Shown here: positions 15,922 through 24,976 of the stretch, in pieces | How the letters are laid out: every line of letters begins with the position of its first letter | Position numbering within the stretch: position 1 is the first letter of the stretch | NCBI RefSeq assembly: GCF_024055605.1 | Contig: NZ_JAMXLX010000003.1 | Location: forward strand, 426,766-490,765 | Reading direction: 5' to 3' | Length of the DNA: 64,000 nucleotides | From: Ciceribacter sichuanensis | GTDB lineage: Bacteria > Pseudomonadota > Alphaproteobacteria > Rhizobiales > Rhizobiaceae | Made by a program: the position numbers and the translations under genes | The notes under the pieces: generated by a model | The model's database searches: none | The model's input: the letters and a program-made list of their open reading frames with translations, nothing else | Told to the model about the DNA's origin: nothing

Positions 15922-18047
15922 GCGAAGTTGAGGTCCGGCTTCGGTTCCCGGAGCTGCGGCACGGCGGTGAACTTCTGTTTGCCGCCATGGCCGCCGCGTC
16001 GCGTCCGACCGAGGACCTGACCATTAGCGAGCACTCCGATCGGTATCGGTATGTATCCGCTGAATCGGGCTCGCCATGGCCGGGTAAATTCCGTACCGAC
16101 CGCGTGCCGTATCTGCGCGAGCCGCAGGATTGCTTGCACCCAGATCACCCCGCGCGTCGAGTGACATGCCGATGGGCGGCCCAACTGGGGAAATCGACCG
16201 CAATCGAGAACTGGTTTTGCTACATCGTCAACCAGGCACCCGGCTCGATGATGATCGTCCTTCCGACACTTGAGGAAGCGACAAAGTTCAATCGCGTAAA
16301 GCTTCATCCGACGATCGAAGCCTCGAAGCAAATACGCCATAAGGTGCTGCCCGTCAGCAGCAGAGACGAACAGGGCAGCACAACAGCATTCAAGCGGTAT
16401 GCCGGCGGTTTCTGCCAGATCGTCAATGCAGGATCCTCAAAGGGCCTGCAGATGGTGTCGATCAAATACCTCGCGATGGACGAGGTGACCGGCTACCCGA
16501 AAGACGTTGACGGTCGCGGCAGTCCTCGCGACCAGGCGCGCGCACGTCAGAAAATGTACGGCGACCTTGCCAAGGAATGGCAGGGTTCAACGCCTGGGAT
16601 CGCCGGCGAGTGCGCGATCACCGAAGATTTCAATGCGGGTGACCAGCGGTATCTGTATGTGCCATGCCCGCATTGCGACACGTTCCAGGCCTTTGGCTTC
16701 GACCATATGCGCGGGGCCGATCCGGAACAGTCATTGCCGGTTCATTTCCGGTGCATGAAGTGCGACGGCGTCATTCTCGATGGTCACAAGCCCGACATGA
16801 TGGCCCGGGCGCAATGGATTGCCCGCCGCGTGCATGATGGCGAACCCGCCGTGCCGCTGATGATCTCCTCGAATGAGGTCGCCCTCTGGATCTGCCCGCC
16901 CTGCGAAGGGCGGTGCAAGGATTGGCAGCCCAGCTATCATCTGTGGGCAGCCTATGCTCCCAAGGAGAAGTGGGCCGAGATCTGGAAGCGCTGGCTTGAT
17001 GCCGAAGGCGACACGACGAAGCTTCGGACCTTCTATCAGCAGGACCTTGCCGAGCCTTACGACCCGACCGGCGCGACGGTGGAGTGGGAAAAGATCGTCG
17101 AGGCGGCCAAGGCCGAGCTGATACCGACCCGCATCATACCATCCTGGGCGGCGCTGATCGTTTCGGCCGCGGACGTACAGGGATACGGCATCAAGTGGGC
17201 CTGCTATGCAATCGGCCCGCGTGATCAATACTGCCTGATAGATCGCGAGATTTTCGAGGGCGCACCCGATCAGGTCGATGAGCCATGGATTGAACTTGCC
17301 GATGCACTTGGGCGAACCTATCCAACCGAGGGCGGAGACAAGGAAAAGGGGATAGACCTTTCCGGCGTAGACTCCGGCTTCGCGACAAATCGTGTTTACC
17401 GGTTTTGCGCGTCCCGCCCCAACGTCTACGCGCTCGACGGCCGCGAGCCGATCGGCCTTCCTTGGCTCGGAACCCCCAAGCCAAAGGACGTGAAGGACCA
17501 TCGCGGGGCTGTCATCGCGAAATGCCTGCTTTATCCAGTCGGGCTCTACGACGTGAAAACCGCTGTCACCGCCGCTTTGGCAAACCTTGTCCAGGGTAAA
17601 GGCGAAGCCCAGCACTGGCCGCGTAATACGCTGCATTTTGCGGCGGACTTCTGCGACGAGACCATGGCGAAGGAACTGACGGCGGAAGTTTTGATCGATG
17701 CGGATGAAGAAGCACGCGAAAGCGTCAATCGCCGTGCCCGCAAGATGATCCGTCCCAAGGCCGGGCGGATCTGGAAAAAGATCATCGGCCGCGCGAACGA
17801 CTGGTTTGATGCCACTGTCTATGCCTTCGCCCTGGCCTGGCATCTGCAGAACAAGCGCCGCCTGACGCTCGATCGATGGGCGGATCTGGTGCGGAACCTG
17901 CACGCCGTTGAACATGAACCGCGCGATCTCTTCGAAGTCGCAGACAACGACCCGTTCGCCAAGAAAAAGCGCAAACCAGCATCCGAGAAAGATGCCTCGG
18001 CCAGCAAGCCGCGCCGTCCACGCAAGAAATGGAGTTCCTATTCGTGA
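15918..18047 (+). CDS. Phage terminase large subunit, GpA family
   Basis: A 709-residue packaging motor. The ATPase part shows CRWAAQLGKST (Walker A with G91-K92-S93) and YLAMDEVTGYP (Walker B with D188-E189). A zinc-ribbon-like insertion is at CPHCDTFQAF...CMKCDG. The nuclease part includes SGVDSGFATNRVY and a late acidic cluster (DEEARESVNRR). The C-terminus is lysine-rich, as in other GpA proteins. Length matches the lambda GpA family. It implies cos-type packaging of the phage genome. Confidence 0.93.
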   Translation: MSEVEVRLRFPELRHGGELLFAAMAAASRPTEDLTISEHSDRYRYVSAESGSPWPGKFRTDRVPYLREPQDCLHPDHPARRVTCRWAAQLGKSTAIENWFCYIVNQAPGSMMIVLPTLEEATKFNRVKLHPTIEASKQIRHKVLPVSSRDEQGSTTAFKRYAGGFCQIVNAGSSKGLQMVSIKYLAMDEVTGYPKDVDGRGSPRDQARARQKMYGDLAKEWQGSTPGIAGECAITEDFNAGDQRYLYVPCPHCDTFQAFGFDHMRGADPEQSLPVHFRCMKCDGVILDGHKPDMMARAQWIARRVHDGEPAVPLMISSNEVALWICPPCEGRCKDWQPSYHLWAAYAPKEKWAEIWKRWLDAEGDTTKLRTFYQQDLAEPYDPTGATVEWEKIVEAAKAELIPTRIIPSWAALIVSAADVQGYGIKWACYAIGPRDQYCLIDREIFEGAPDQVDEPWIELADALGRTYPTEGGDKEKGIDLSGVDSGFATNRVYRFCASRPNVYALDGREPIGLPWLGTPKPKDVKDHRGAVIAKCLLYPVGLYDVKTAVTAALANLVQGKGEAQHWPRNTLHFAADFCDETMAKELTAEVLIDADEEARESVNRRARKMIRPKAGRIWKKIIGRANDWFDATVYAFALAWHLQNKRRLTLDRWADLVRNLHAVEHEPRDLFEVADNDPFAKKKRKPASEKDASASKPRRPRKKWSSYS

Positions 18048-19711
18048 GCGATGCGAAGCCGAGATATCGCGTGAAAGCGCAAGGCCATTACGTGGCGCCG
18101 GACGCCCCGAAGGCCCCGGCGCCACGCCGCACCTATGCCAGATACTTGCGCGGCGACCGATCGGGCGTCTTGGGGATGCGAAAGGCGGTCACACGTGACG
18201 CACGGCAGGATGTTCGTGAGGCCGCGGAACGCGCGGCCGCGCTGGCCATCGACTTCATGCACAATTCCGGCTGGATCGCCGGCGCCGTTGCCCAGATCCT
18301 TGTCGATACGATCGGCGACGAACTGAAATTGAGTTGCCGCGCAAAACTGAAAAAGCTGGGATACAGCGACAAGCAGGCCCGCGCCTGGTGGGCAATTGTC
18401 GAAGAGGAATGGCGCCACTGGGCTTGGAACCCCAAGGAGTGTGACCTCGCGGGTAAATCGACGATTGCCGAAATGGCTGATGCTGCCTTGCGTCAGTTTC
18501 TTGCTACCGGCGAAGCCTTCGGCGTTCTCGACTTCATGGAACCTGCTGATCGTCTCCGCTACGGCATAAGCACGGGCACCAAGGTTTCGCTGATCGCATC
18601 CCATCGATGCCCGCGCGTCACCCGCGAAGCCGAAGGACTTGAGCAGGGGATTTTTCACGACGCGAACAATCGCCCGCTCGCCTACCGGTTCCGCGTTCGC
18701 GAACGTGGCATCGAGCGAGATGAGGATATCGACGCGGCCGACGTCATCCATGTGATGGATCGAGGTGAAAACCTGAACAGTCCGCGCGGGATTTCGGTCA
18801 TCGCGCCTGCATTGAAGGTACTCGCCCAAGCCGACCAGCTGGCGGACGCCACGTTGGCCAAGACGCTGTTGCAGACGATCTTTGCGGCGACGATCAAAAG
18901 CCCGGAACCAAGCGATCAGGCGTTTCAGGCGTTGACCACATTGGAGGGTTTGGAGAAACCGGAAGGATTCGACGAAAGCGAAGGTACATGGGAAGAATTC
19001 ATAGGAGGTTTGCAAAGTGACCTCCTCGAAGTCTGGGACATGCGAATTGGGGCCTTGAAGGACAAGGGAATTTCGATGTCCGATCCCGCCCGGATCAACC
19101 ATCTCGGCCCCGGCGAGGAATTTCATCTTCACACGACCTCGACGCCAGGCAGTGACTATGTCGAGTTCTTCCAGAACCTGCTGCGAGAAATCGCTCGTTG
19201 TCTTGGCGTCACCTACGAGGCGTTGTCGATGGACCATACAGGCGCGACCTATTCGTCCGTCCTGATGTCCGTCGCCTGCATCTGGCCGATCGTCATGCGT
19301 CGGCGCACACGGATCGTCATGCCTTTCCTCCAAGCTATCTACGAGCGCTGGCTCGAGGAGATGATCGAGACCGGAAAGATCGCCATTAAGGGCGGCCGCA
19401 CCGCCTTCCGGCGTCATCGCGAAAGCATTTTTCAGGCCGAATGGCATGGTCCCGGCGCTCCATCCGCTGACAACTATAAGGCGATCATGGCCGAAAACCT
19501 CGAAATGGAGACCGGCGTTTCGTCATTCTTCGATGTCTGCGCGAAGCACGGCAAGAACGGTCAGGAACAGATCGAGCAGCTCGGCCGCGAGATCAAGATG
19601 TTCGAAGACGCCGGTGTGCCGCATCCCTTCGGCCGAAAGCAAGGGGGTGGCGGTGGCCCGCAAGGTGCTGCCGCCGATGGCAATCGAGATCCGCCAAAGG
19701 AGGCCGCCTAA
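18044..19711 (+). CDS. Phage portal protein, lambda family
   Basis: About 555 residues; forms the dodecameric head vertex through which DNA passes. Recognised by the ordered segments YARYLRGDRSG, LAIDFMHNSGWIAGAV, ATGEAFGVLDFMEP, VIHVMDRGENLNSPRGIS, and LREIARCLGVTYEALSMDHTG-ATYSS, which are characteristic of GpB-type portals. GTG 18044 overlaps the terminase stop (GTGA) with GGAG 9 bases upstream; ATG 18029 is an alternative. The last 20 residues are glycine/proline rich. Confidence 0.92.
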   Translation: MSDAKPRYRVKAQGHYVAPDAPKAPAPRRTYARYLRGDRSGVLGMRKAVTRDARQDVREAAERAAALAIDFMHNSGWIAGAVAQILVDTIGDELKLSCRAKLKKLGYSDKQARAWWAIVEEEWRHWAWNPKECDLAGKSTIAEMADAALRQFLATGEAFGVLDFMEPADRLRYGISTGTKVSLIASHRCPRVTREAEGLEQGIFHDANNRPLAYRFRVRERGIERDEDIDAADVIHVMDRGENLNSPRGISVIAPALKVLAQADQLADATLAKTLLQTIFAATIKSPEPSDQAFQALTTLEGLEKPEGFDESEGTWEEFIGGLQSDLLEVWDMRIGALKDKGISMSDPARINHLGPGEEFHLHTTSTPGSDYVEFFQNLLREIARCLGVTYEALSMDHTGATYSSVLMSVACIWPIVMRRRTRIVMPFLQAIYERWLEEMIETGKIAIKGGRTAFRRHRESIFQAEWHGPGAPSADNYKAIMAENLEMETGVSSFFDVCAKHGKNGQEQIEQLGREIKMFEDAGVPHPFGRKQGGGGGPQGAAADGNRDPPKEAA

Positions 19712-19965
19712 TGCCTGAAATCGATCCCATCGCCGTGGACTGGTGCGCCAGGGCGGTGAAACTGCGCAAGGTCGAAGAGGCCTTGCTGTCAGGTGAAATG
19801 GTCACCGAAGCCCGCTTCGGTGAAGACATGGCACGCTATGCCAATGCGAGCCTGGGCGATGTCAAAGCGGCCCTCGATGAGGCGATCCGCAAGTGCCAGA
19901 TTTCACGCGGGGAAACTCCCAAGCGTACCCGTTACGCTATGTCCGGACGCATGCGTCCCTACTGA
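19711..19965 (+). CDS. Head-tail joining protein, GpW-like
   Basis: An 84-residue protein placed between portal and prohead protease, where lambda carries gpW. AAAGGAGG precedes ATG 19711, which overlaps the portal stop as TAATG. The sequence is helical (LRKVEEALLSGEMVTEARF, GDVKAALDEAIRKC) with a basic C-terminus (TPKRTRYAMSGRMRPY), as in gpW-type connectors. Confidence 0.72.
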   Translation: MPEIDPIAVDWCARAVKLRKVEEALLSGEMVTEARFGEDMARYANASLGDVKAALDEAIRKCQISRGETPKRTRYAMSGRMRPY

Positions 19966-19976
19966 GGTCCAACGAA

Positions 19977-21023
19977 ATGGCTGCAATTTTTGAAGACGGG
20001 CAGCTCCGGCTGACCGGCTATGTCGGTGACTATTATTTCGAGGATGGTTTTACGTCGCAAGACGTTGTTCTCGCTCTTGCCGGTGTGGATGATGACGCCG
20101 AACTTCCCGTCCATCTCAATTCCGGTGGTGGCATCGCCGCCGAAGGCGCTGCAATTCATGCGCTTCTTTCGGCTCGTTCTGGCATCACACACATCATCGT
20201 CGAGGGAATTGCAGCGTCGGCGGCCTCCCTGATCGCCATGGCAGGCGACACCGTCACCATGTCGGCCGGTTCCGTCATGATGATCCATGACCCTGCCAGC
20301 GGAACCTTCGGCACATCGGCCGATCACAGCAAGACCATCGAGGCCTTGGAAGCGTTGGCGACAGCTTATGCCCGCGTCTATGCGGCGAAGTCGGGCAAAA
20401 CCGCCGAACAGTGCCGCGAGATCATGAAGTCCGAGCGCTGGTTCACACCTGAAGAAGCGGTCGCCGAGGGCTTCGCCGACGACACGACCGAAGCGAAGGC
20501 AGCGCCTGTCGCGGCCTTCGACTACCGCATTTTCGCGCACGCGCCGAAGGCCCTTACCACGCTCGCGAAGAAGAAGAATTGGTCGCACCAGGCCAAAATG
20601 GCGGCGCCTGCCGCGCAAACCCGTCCACCTGAGGAGATCTCCATGACGGACAAGGAACGTGCGGATCAGCTTGCCGCCGAAAATGCCAAGCTGAAGGCTG
20701 ACCTCGATAAGGCCAATGGCGATATTGAAGCCGCCGTCGCTGCTGACCGAGGCCGTCGCACCAGCATCATGGCCTTGCCGGAAGCCAAGGGCCGCGAGGC
20801 GCTTGCTGAACATCTGTTCGTCTCCGGCAACACCGTCGAACAGGCAAAAGCCACCCTTTCTGTCTCGCCTGCTGCCACGCCATCGAATGATGAGAACGAG
20901 GAGTACCGGCCCCGCGCGCGCATGAATGGCCAAGGCCTTAACAATCAGGGCGGCGAAGGTCGCGGCAAGGATCGTACATCGGTCCTGGCCGCGTCGGTCG
21001 ATCGCCTGAACAAGCGTCGCTAA
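19977..21023 (+). CDS. Prohead protease, ClpP-type, with C-terminal scaffold
   Basis: A 348-residue head maturation protease. The ClpP/S49 fold is visible as VHLNSGGGIAAEG (oxyanion strand), EGIAASAAS with nucleophile Ser81, and VMMIHDP with His104. After residue 220 comes a separate coiled-coil region (KERADQLAAENAKLKADLDKANGDIE) and a low-complexity end, which act as scaffold in lambda C/Nu3 systems. ATG 19977 follows the gpW-like gene by 11 bases. Confidence 0.9.
   Translation: MAAIFEDGQLRLTGYVGDYYFEDGFTSQDVVLALAGVDDDAELPVHLNSGGGIAAEGAAIHALLSARSGITHIIVEGIAASAASLIAMAGDTVTMSAGSVMMIHDPASGTFGTSADHSKTIEALEALATAYARVYAAKSGKTAEQCREIMKSERWFTPEEAVAEGFADDTTEAKAAPVAAFDYRIFAHAPKALTTLAKKKNWSHQAKMAAPAAQTRPPEEISMTDKERADQLAAENAKLKADLDKANGDIEAAVAADRGRRTSIMALPEAKGREALAEHLFVSGNTVEQAKATLSVSPAATPSNDENEEYRPRARMNGQGLNNQGGEGRGKDRTSVLAASVDRLNKRR
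20643..21023 (+). CDS. Scaffold protein from internal start (Nu3-like)
   Basis: An in-frame ATG at codon 223 of the protease gene is preceded by GAGGAG at 7 bases, far stronger than chance internal codons here. The product would be 126 residues: an N-terminal coiled coil, then a proline/asparagine-rich tail. Lambda makes its scaffold Nu3 by exactly such an internal start in gene C, so a nested scaffold gene is likely. Confidence 0.7.
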   Translation: MTDKERADQLAAENAKLKADLDKANGDIEAAVAADRGRRTSIMALPEAKGREALAEHLFVSGNTVEQAKATLSVSPAATPSNDENEEYRPRARMNGQGLNNQGGEGRGKDRTSVLAASVDRLNKRR

Positions 21024-21039
21024 TGGAGGTCTCAAGAAC

Positions 21040-21411
21040 ATGACTGTACTTGTGCAGGGTCTCCGGCCCACCGGTCACTATCTCGTCTCGGAAGCCAACG
21101 GCTACCGCTCCCGCGACGCGGGAATCATTGCCTCGGGCAGCGGCAAGCTCGACTCCGGGGTGGTTCTCGGCCGCATCACTGCCAGCAAGAAGCTGGTGCC
21201 CGTCGATCCGGCTGCCAACGATGGATCGCAGAATGCGGCGGCCATTCTCTATGAGGGCTGCGATGCCACCACGAAGGATGTGCGCCGTACCTTCACCGCG
21301 CGTGACACCGAAGTTCATGCTGCCGTCCTCGTCTGGCCAGCCGGTATGACCGACAACCAGAAAACCGCCGCGCTCGCCCAGCTGGCCGCGCTTGGCATCG
21401 TTGGCCGCTAA
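21040..21411 (+). CDS. Head decoration protein (GpD-like)
   Basis: A 123-residue protein in the lambda D position between scaffold and capsid. Pattern: a GLRPTGHYLVSEANGYRSRD N-terminus, a beta-rich core, and KTAALAQLAALGIV as the last helix. It would bind the capsid surface at threefold positions and stabilise filled heads. GGAGG precedes ATG 21040. Confidence 0.82.
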   Translation: MTVLVQGLRPTGHYLVSEANGYRSRDAGIIASGSGKLDSGVVLGRITASKKLVPVDPAANDGSQNAAAILYEGCDATTKDVRRTFTARDTEVHAAVLVWPAGMTDNQKTAALAQLAALGIVGR

Positions 21412-21425
21412 GGAGGCGGAAATTC

Positions 21426-22454
21426 ATGGCTATCGTAGCTGATATTTTCAATCAGAACGCCTGGGGGCTTATTGAAGTCCAGGAGGAGATTATCGAGCGG
21501 GTCGACTTCAAACCGCAGCTCCTCGGTTCGCTCGGTCTGTTCGCGCCGATCTATTCCCGGTCTCGCACGATCGGTATCGTTGACCGTAACGGCTCCCGGT
21601 CGCTGATCCCCACCTCGGCCAATGGAGAGCCCCCTGAAGAACTGATCCCGAAGGGTGCGAAGCTCCGCAAAATGGATGCCGTTCGCCTCGCCAAGGGCTC
21701 GACCATCTACGAAATCGAGCTTGCCGGCATTGCTGCCCTGCCTTTTGACGAGCAGACCATCGAAACGGCAGATGAAGTTACCAGCCGCACCGGCGACATC
21801 AAGGACGATCTTGAACTGACTTGGGAGCATATGCGCTTCGGGGCGATCATGGGCAAGGTTCTCGATGCTGATGGGGCCACCATTCTTGTCGATTGGTACG
21901 ACTTCTGGGGCATCGACGAACCTGACGAGATCAACTTCAAACTCGATATTGAGACGACCGACCTCCGCAAGATCTGCCGCGATATCAAGCGTCAGATGAA
22001 AAGGAACGCCAAGGGCGCATGGACGCCCGCCACGCGCGTCGGTGCTCTGGTCGGCGATACCTTCTATGACATGGTGGTCAATCATCCCCAGTACAAGGAA
22101 ACAAAGGTCAATACCGATCGCGCGCCCTTGCTGGAGAATATCGAGGGGTATTCCTCCGTCGAGTTCGAGGGCATCACCTTCATCAATTACCAGGGAACTG
22201 ACGACGGAACCACTATCGCAATCGGCTCAGAAGAGGCGCGCTTCTTCCCGATTGGTGCCAAGGGCGCGTTTCAGGTCGGCTGGGCTCCTGCCAGCGAATT
22301 CAAGCCCTACCGCAACAAGCGTGGTCAGGAATTCTACGGCCTCATTTTGACGGACCCTTCCGGTCGTGACGAATGGGATCGGGTGGAACTGTACAGCTAC
22401 CCGCTGTTCATCTGCACTCGCCCGGAAATGCTTCTCCGCGCCAAGGCGAAGTAG
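21426..22454 (+). CDS. Major capsid protein E
   Basis: A 342-residue HK97-fold coat protein of the lambda GpE family. Typical segments are QNAWGLIEVQEEIIERVDF near the N-terminus, AKLRKMDAVRLAKGSTI, ELTWEHMRFGAIMGKVLDADG in the middle and YGLILTDPSGRDEWDRVELYSYPLF near the end. Length and position immediately after the decoration gene agree. GGAGG precedes ATG 21426. Confidence 0.94.
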   Translation: MAIVADIFNQNAWGLIEVQEEIIERVDFKPQLLGSLGLFAPIYSRSRTIGIVDRNGSRSLIPTSANGEPPEELIPKGAKLRKMDAVRLAKGSTIYEIELAGIAALPFDEQTIETADEVTSRTGDIKDDLELTWEHMRFGAIMGKVLDADGATILVDWYDFWGIDEPDEINFKLDIETTDLRKICRDIKRQMKRNAKGAWTPATRVGALVGDTFYDMVVNHPQYKETKVNTDRAPLLENIEGYSSVEFEGITFINYQGTDDGTTIAIGSEEARFFPIGAKGAFQVGWAPASEFKPYRNKRGQEFYGLILTDPSGRDEWDRVELYSYPLFICTRPEMLLRAKAK

Positions 22455-22479
22455 CTGCTATTCACGAAAGGTCTCTGGC

Positions 22480-22698
22480 ATGGTTCTCAAAACTGTAACT
22501 GAGGCCGGCTTTTACAACGGCCGGTTTCTGAGGCCCGGCGCCAGCTATGAAGCTGGCGAGGTAAAGATTGACCGCCTCAACAAAGGCCAGCTTCTCGCGC
22601 TCGCTGCCGAGCGCGGGGTTGAGGTCGATGCCTCGAAAACCAAGGCCGAGATCATCGCGGCCATCGAGGCGAAGGCAGTTGAGGGATCGGCGGACTGA
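22480..22698 (+). CDS. Small virion-module protein with HeH/SAP-like end
   Basis: A 72-residue protein: an N-terminal beta part (GFYNGRFLRPGASYEAGEV), then LNKGQLLALAAERGVEVDAS and KAEIIAAIEAKA, a helix-extension-helix fold. Similar small genes often follow capsid genes in tailed phages. Precise role unknown; possibly DNA binding or head completion. AAGG lies 8 bases before ATG 22480. Confidence 0.68.
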   Translation: MVLKTVTEAGFYNGRFLRPGASYEAGEVKIDRLNKGQLLALAAERGVEVDASKTKAEIIAAIEAKAVEGSAD

Positions 22699-22699
22699 T

Positions 22700-23083
22700 A
22701 TGCCTATCGCCGCCAACCTGCACGAGCTTCACGACCAGGTTGTCGGCGATGTCGATTTCCGATTTGCCGAACCGGTCAAGCTGTCCTTCTTGAATGACAA
22801 CGCGGCAGATCCAGACCGGCCGGCGACGGAAATCACGGCTGTCCTGCGCGTCGGCGGTGGAAAGGAACTCACCGCCGGCGGGCGCTCCTCCCGCGCATGG
22901 CGGACAAAAATCGCCGCCGGGAAAGCGGAGCTGCATATAGACCGCGCCACTTACAGCGGTCCCGATATTCGGAAGGGCGATGCGGTACGTGCCCTTTCTC
23001 GTCATGGTCAGCCGTGGTTCGAGGTCCTGCGCGTAGACGACAGGGGCGACACCCGGCTTGTTCTGGAGCTTGGTGAAAAATGA
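22700..23083 (+). CDS. Head-tail connector protein (FII-like position)
   Basis: A 127-residue beta-rich protein (VKLSFLNDNAAD, KIAAGKAELHIDR, GDAVRALSRHGQPWFEVLRVDD). The position after capsid and HeH gene and before the baseplate cluster matches lambda FII-type or stopper proteins. It overlaps the next gene as ATGA. Family assignment rests mainly on position. Confidence 0.6.
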   Translation: MPIAANLHELHDQVVGDVDFRFAEPVKLSFLNDNAADPDRPATEITAVLRVGGGKELTAGGRSSRAWRTKIAAGKAELHIDRATYSGPDIRKGDAVRALSRHGQPWFEVLRVDDRGDTRLVLELGEK

Positions 23084-23886
23084 GCCTTGCCCGAATTGCC
23101 CTGCGGATCGCCGCCGTCGAGGCCCTGAAGGGGCGGACATTGGTTGGGGATCATGTACTGGATACGCCCAATGGCGCGCTGGATATTCAGGCCGATGGCC
23201 GTCTGAGAACGGAGGAGGAGAAACCCTTCGTCTCCGTTTTTACCGATCTCGGTCGCGCTGACGGTATTACGGGCCGATCTCTGATCGAAAACGGCGACTG
23301 TGACATCGTCTTTGAGATCGGCGTGTCTTCCGCGATGCTGCATCGCGACGACGAAACGGGCGCATCCCATATGGTCGGGATCAATATCCCCGCGTCTGAC
23401 GGCAACCGGGAATTCTTCCTCGATATTGTGCAGCGCCAGATCTGCGACGCGCTGACCGATCCGGATAATAGCTGGGCGGAAATCTATCGCAGTCTGCACC
23501 ACGGTATCCTGAAGATCGAATTTGCCGGCGCGCGGACCAGCGAGGACAGCCAGCGCCTTGCCGGCCATCAGATGAAGCTCACCGTCTCCCTGATCAACGA
23601 TCCCCTGCGAGGCGACGAACTGGAACAGGGCACACCGTTCGCCGAATTCCTCACCGCTCTCGATGCGAGCGAAAATGCCAGCTACCTCAAGCAGGCGGCG
23701 CAAATTCGAGGGATGCTATCCGGCGTCGATCCAGACTGGAAATACATTCGCCGCCGCCACGGGATGACGGCGGCCGAGGCCGAGACGCTGGGACATGCAC
23801 CCTTGGCGCTGACGCCAGACGGCGATGAGACCGATTTCACGGCTGCCCGCATCGAAATCGATGGCCTTGGCGTTTTCGAGGTCTGA
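23080..23886 (+). CDS. Hypothetical phage connector/tail-completion protein
   Basis: A 268-residue protein I do not recognise by family. An N-terminal helix (ARIALRIAAVEALKG) leads into beta segments, with FVSVFTDLGRADG and NREFFLDIVQRQICDAL in the middle and a short helical C-terminus. The size and context suit a tail terminator-like protein. It ends one base before baseplate V. Confidence 0.6.
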   Translation: MSLARIALRIAAVEALKGRTLVGDHVLDTPNGALDIQADGRLRTEEEKPFVSVFTDLGRADGITGRSLIENGDCDIVFEIGVSSAMLHRDDETGASHMVGINIPASDGNREFFLDIVQRQICDALTDPDNSWAEIYRSLHHGILKIEFAGARTSEDSQRLAGHQMKLTVSLINDPLRGDELEQGTPFAEFLTALDASENASYLKQAAQIRGMLSGVDPDWKYIRRRHGMTAAEAETLGHAPLALTPDGDETDFTAARIEIDGLGVFEV

Positions 23887-23887
23887 C

Positions 23888-24409
23888 ATGTTCAAAGAAT
23901 TCGCAGCCATGAACGCCGATCTGCAGGCGTTGAAGAATGCGTTCGGCCGGTCCTTAAAGGTCGGGCCGGTCGAGGAGGTGGATGCTGAGCGGGGTTATCG
24001 CCTGAAGCTCGGGGAAAAGAACGGACGTCCGTTCCTCTCACCCTGGTATCCGCATCCTGAAACAGGAAAGACGTCGATCCCCCTGAAAAAAGGCCAGATC
24101 GTGGGTGTGATCAACCCTGCCGGCGATCCCCGGCAGGGAATTCTAATTCGCGGCGGCTACAGTAACGAACACCCCTCGCCGAACGGAAATCCCGCAGCAA
24201 ACGTGTTCGAAGACGCCGGCGTGCGCGTCGAGATCGTGGATGGCGCTCTCGTGATCACGATTGGCGGAACGGCATGGCGCTTCAGCGCCGGCGGCCTCGC
24301 CCAGACAGGCGGCAGCATCACCCACGATGACGTGAAGATCGACAAAACCCATGATCACGGCGGTGTTGACCGTGGCGGTGAATACACCAATCCACCGAGG
24401 GGGGCATGA
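23888..24409 (+). CDS. Baseplate spike protein V
   Basis: A 173-residue baseplate puncturing spike of the P2 GpV family. An N-terminal OB-like part (RLKLGEKNGRPFLSPWYPHP, KKGQIVGVINPAGDPRQGILIRGG) is followed by a beta-helical section (VRVEIVDGALVITIGGTAW) and an H-x-H tip, KTHDHGG, that in P2 binds iron. It is the first gene of the contractile-tail baseplate module. Confidence 0.88.
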   Translation: MFKEFAAMNADLQALKNAFGRSLKVGPVEEVDAERGYRLKLGEKNGRPFLSPWYPHPETGKTSIPLKKGQIVGVINPAGDPRQGILIRGGYSNEHPSPNGNPAANVFEDAGVRVEIVDGALVITIGGTAWRFSAGGLAQTGGSITHDDVKIDKTHDHGGVDRGGEYTNPPRGA

Positions 24410-24594
24410 TGACAACAAAGCTCTACAGAGTTTCCGACGGCGTCACCGAGGTCAATGGCGGGCCGGTACCTCGCAACCGCATCGTGCGTTTGACGGTCTC
24501 GCAGGCCCTGTTCGACCTATCACTCGGGCGGATCGTCGAGAAGACGAAGCCGAAGGCCTCGAAAACCACGGGTGACGACGATGGCGGGGATTGA
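24406..24594 (+). CDS. Small baseplate-module protein
   Basis: A 62-residue protein (MTTKLYRVSDGVTEVNGGPV..., basic C-terminus KTKPKASKTT). Unrecognised. It overlaps the V stop (ATGATG) and extends 14 bases into the W gene. It may be a short accessory of the baseplate, or a chaperone. Confidence 0.55.
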   Translation: MMTTKLYRVSDGVTEVNGGPVPRNRIVRLTVSQALFDLSLGRIVEKTKPKASKTTGDDDGGD

Positions 24595-24976
24595 TCGGGT
24601 CACCGGTCGCGTCATCAGCAATCTCGACAGCGCGTTTCAGGGGGTCGAGGTCACTCTCACAACTCGGATTTCAAGCCGCGTCATGCTGCGCGAGTTCGGC
24701 GGCGGCGTGTTGGAACTGCTGGGTAGAGCGGTCACGCCTGCGTTGTTTGCAGCGTGGCAACAGCTGATCGGGACGGCAATCGATCTGTGGGAACCCCGGT
24801 TTCGCGTGCGGCAAATCCACGTCATGGGCAGCGTCGATGAATTGCGTGCCGGTACTGCCGGCCTGCGGATCGAGGTGGACTATCGGCCTCGCGGGCATCT
24901 CGGAGACGAGACTGTCGAGCGCAGTCTCAGTCTTGGAGTCAATTTCGGATCGGGAAGGGTGCGGGTAATTCAATGA
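24581..24976 (+). CDS. Baseplate assembly protein W (gp25-like)
   Basis: A 131-residue protein of the GPW/gp25 family that forms part of the baseplate wedge. Diagnostic pattern: MAGIDRVTGRVI, then TRISSRVMLREFGGGVLELL, a WEPRFRVRQI segment and ERSLSLGVNF. ATG 24581 is chosen over GTG 24572. It overlaps J as ATGA. Confidence 0.88.
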   Translation: MAGIDRVTGRVISNLDSAFQGVEVTLTTRISSRVMLREFGGGVLELLGRAVTPALFAAWQQLIGTAIDLWEPRFRVRQIHVMGSVDELRAGTAGLRIEVDYRPRGHLGDETVERSLSLGVNFGSGRVRVIQ

